Source: Cytophagaceae bacterium
GTDB taxonomy: Bacteria > Bacteroidota > Bacteroidia > Cytophagales > Cytophagaceae
Length of the DNA: 64,000 nucleotides
NCBI GenBank assembly: GCA_021151805.1
Contig: JAGKWN010000010.1
Coordinates: 1 to 64,000, forward strand
Reading direction: 5' to 3'
Of the stretch, positions 62,912-64,000 are shown piece after piece. The translations under genes were made by a program, and so were the position numbers. How positions within the stretch are numbered: position 1 is the stretch's first letter; every line of letters starts with the position of its first letter. The notes beneath the pieces were generated by a model that saw nothing but the letters and a program-made list of their open reading frames with translations, was not told where the DNA came from and did not search any database.

Positions 62912-62978
62912 TTGATGCTGTTGAATACGAATCTCCAGGGATCTGCTTTTGCATAGCACACAAAATCCAATTCTACGC

Positions 62979-62999
62979 TTTAACCCTTGGAGGGTTAAA
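62979..62999. terminator. TTTAACCCT-AGGGTTAAA palindrome at the end of the last gene
   Basis: A perfect 9-bp stem with a TGG loop, 3 bases past the stop of the gene at 63002. It may end that transcript; it also belongs to the AACCCT/AGGGTT word family. Confidence 0.6.
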
Positions 63000-63001
63000 A
63001 C

Positions 63002-63856
63002 TTAAAATTGCAACAGGTTCAGCTGTGTTACTTTTGTCTGCCACTTTTCAACGTGCATGTTAAAAATGCTCCTGTACTTTTCGATGATGAACAGATGCCG
63101 CTGATAAAAATCTTCATTCATTTCGTAATTGTATACATAATCTCGGAACACCGCTTCAAAGTTCAATACATTGCCCACCAGATCTCTGTAATCCTTCAGC
63201 AGTGCGGTCTGATACGGATCTTCCAGTATAGGTTTAATTTCGTTTTCGTAAAACAACGATGCGGTATCGTTTATTGCCAGGCCTTTCTCTAACCAGCAAT
63301 TCTGTTTGCTATCGTCTTCGTATTTGAAAAAATCGGTCACACATTTATTCGCAAACCACGATGGGAACGTAATATTCGGTTGCATCGGTTCATCAGTCGA
63401 TTCATCAAAAAATTCCAGCTGCGATTGCTGTGCATGTGATGTATTAAACAGATACCATTCAGCATCCATAATCAGGTAAATCAGTTTGCGGGTTTTTATT
63501 TTGGCAAGCCATATTTTATAAGGTACCGGTCCGTTTGGAAAAAGCACGGGATCAATAGCCATCTTTGTCAGCAGTCCGTTCTCTTCAACCAGTAACACAG
63601 GTGCTACGTGATACACCCAATCAATCTTGCCTGTAGGTGACAAACGATTTTGATCGATGAATGAAATAATTCCGCTGCCGTGCGATGTATAGATGCCCGG
63701 AGTAAATGCCCAGATCTTCGCCAGGATTATACCCTGCGATTCTGCCAGCAAAGAAATATAATGTGCAATGTTGTGGCAATTGGCCTGCTGGTAACCGAAA
63801 GGAATTCCTGCATTCTGAATCTGTTCAAACAGAATGGATGCGGTATAGGCACTCAC
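63002..63856 (-). CDS. Protein-glutaminase-like protein
   Basis: A 284-residue protein with a GTG start; no ATG lies in the open frame upstream, which runs on to a stop at 63968. The motif order matches bacterial protein glutaminases: Cys27 in A-N-C-H-N-I-A-H, His83 in D-W-V-Y-H-V-A-P, and Asp102 in M-A-I-D-P-V-L-F, a Cys-His-Asp triad with the typical spacing. Such enzymes deamidate protein-bound glutamine. No signal peptide is visible from this start. The C-terminal 120 residues are helical and of unknown function. It may instead be a related transglutaminase-like fold. Confidence 0.68.
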   Translation of the reverse strand: MSAYTASILFEQIQNAGIPFGYQQANCHNIAHYISLLAESQGIILAKIWAFTPGIYTSHGSGIISFIDQNRLSPTGKIDWVYHVAPVLLVEENGLLTKMAIDPVLFPNGPVPYKIWLAKIKTRKLIYLIMDAEWYLFNTSHAQQSQLEFFDESTDEPMQPNITFPSWFANKCVTDFFKYEDDSKQNCWLEKGLAINDTASLFYENEIKPILEDPYQTALLKDYRDLVGNVLNFEAVFRDYVYNYEMNEDFYQRHLFIIEKYRSIFNMHVEKWQTKVTQLNLLQF

Positions 63857-64000
63857 GACAGTAGCCTTGCCGTCTGTAAGCAGCGGATGTTTTTTAAACG
63901 TTGAAATAATTGCCGAAAGGAAATGCTGCTGCCGGATTGCAACAACAAGCGTTACTATAAAAATACATTATTCCCATCAAATAAAAACCTTCCTGAATAA

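Overview
The window reads as chromosome of a Bacteroidota (Cytophagales) bacterium, most like Cytophaga hutchinsonii or a near relative. Supporting signs are two type IX secretion (T9SS) cargo proteins, one with a type A tail and one with a CHU_C/type B tail; the gliding lipoproteins GldB and GldD with a GldE-like protein; a MurF-alanine racemase fusion; a long type-2 IleRS; TAnnTTTG promoter boxes; moderate to low GC; and little Shine-Dalgarno use. No tRNA, rRNA, CRISPR array, prophage or insertion sequence was found. Apart from a patchy accessory stretch at 12-31 kb, this is a housekeeping region.

Layout. 0.2-6.4 kb (minus strand): feoB-feoA iron uptake, then murF-alr downstream of an MFS transporter. 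6.5-12.3 kb: recX and lysC converge on a terminator set inside heptanucleotide repeats, followed by ribH, a TPR protein and pdhA (minus) and recF plus a DUF721/DciA-like gene (plus). 12.3-18.9 kb: a large SBBP/PKD T9SS-B protein and lineage-specific secreted proteins, one with a Gly-Met-Tyr-rich segment. 18.9-24.3 kb: an RlmI-like rRNA methyltransferase, an outer-membrane protein, and an outer-membrane uptake operon (TonB receptor, lipoprotein, small His/Cys membrane protein) that may handle metal. 24.5-29.1 kb: SRPBCC protein, prfA, lemA with two TPM-domain genes, and a LysE-type exporter. 29.1-31.6 kb: a T9SS-A protein and a small membrane protein lying among copies of a composite intergenic repeat. 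31.6-37.4 kb: uvrA, a small DMT protein, an ECF sigma factor with a small overlapping partner, and nth. 37.5-44.2 kb: an asparagine-synthase-like protein with degenerate active-site motifs overlapping a glycosyltransferase gene, then gldB, a divergent PorT-like barrel and a large membrane protein. 44.4-53.1 kb: RNase G, a 29-residue basic ribosome-type protein missed by ordinary ORF cut-offs, a TPR protein and HU (minus), then mutY-ssb-gldE-gldD-recG (plus). 53.2-64 kb: patatin, lspA, ileS, an MMPL/RND exporter, a tandem pair of Cys-motif membrane proteins, and a protein-glutaminase-like protein.

How the genes fit together. DNA repair and replication functions recur (recX, recF, uvrA, nth, mutY, ssb, recG). 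Envelope functions are the second theme: peptidoglycan precursors, lipoprotein signal peptidase, gliding lipoproteins and T9SS cargo. The most useful observations are: a GXHH signature in place of HXGH in IleRS; CTAGNNN heptamer arrays whose phase runs through the TAG stop codons of three genes; an AsnB-family protein that has lost its PP-loop; a protein-glutaminase-like triad in the last gene; and the duplicated Cys-motif family. Functions come from reading sequence motifs; no database search was possible.
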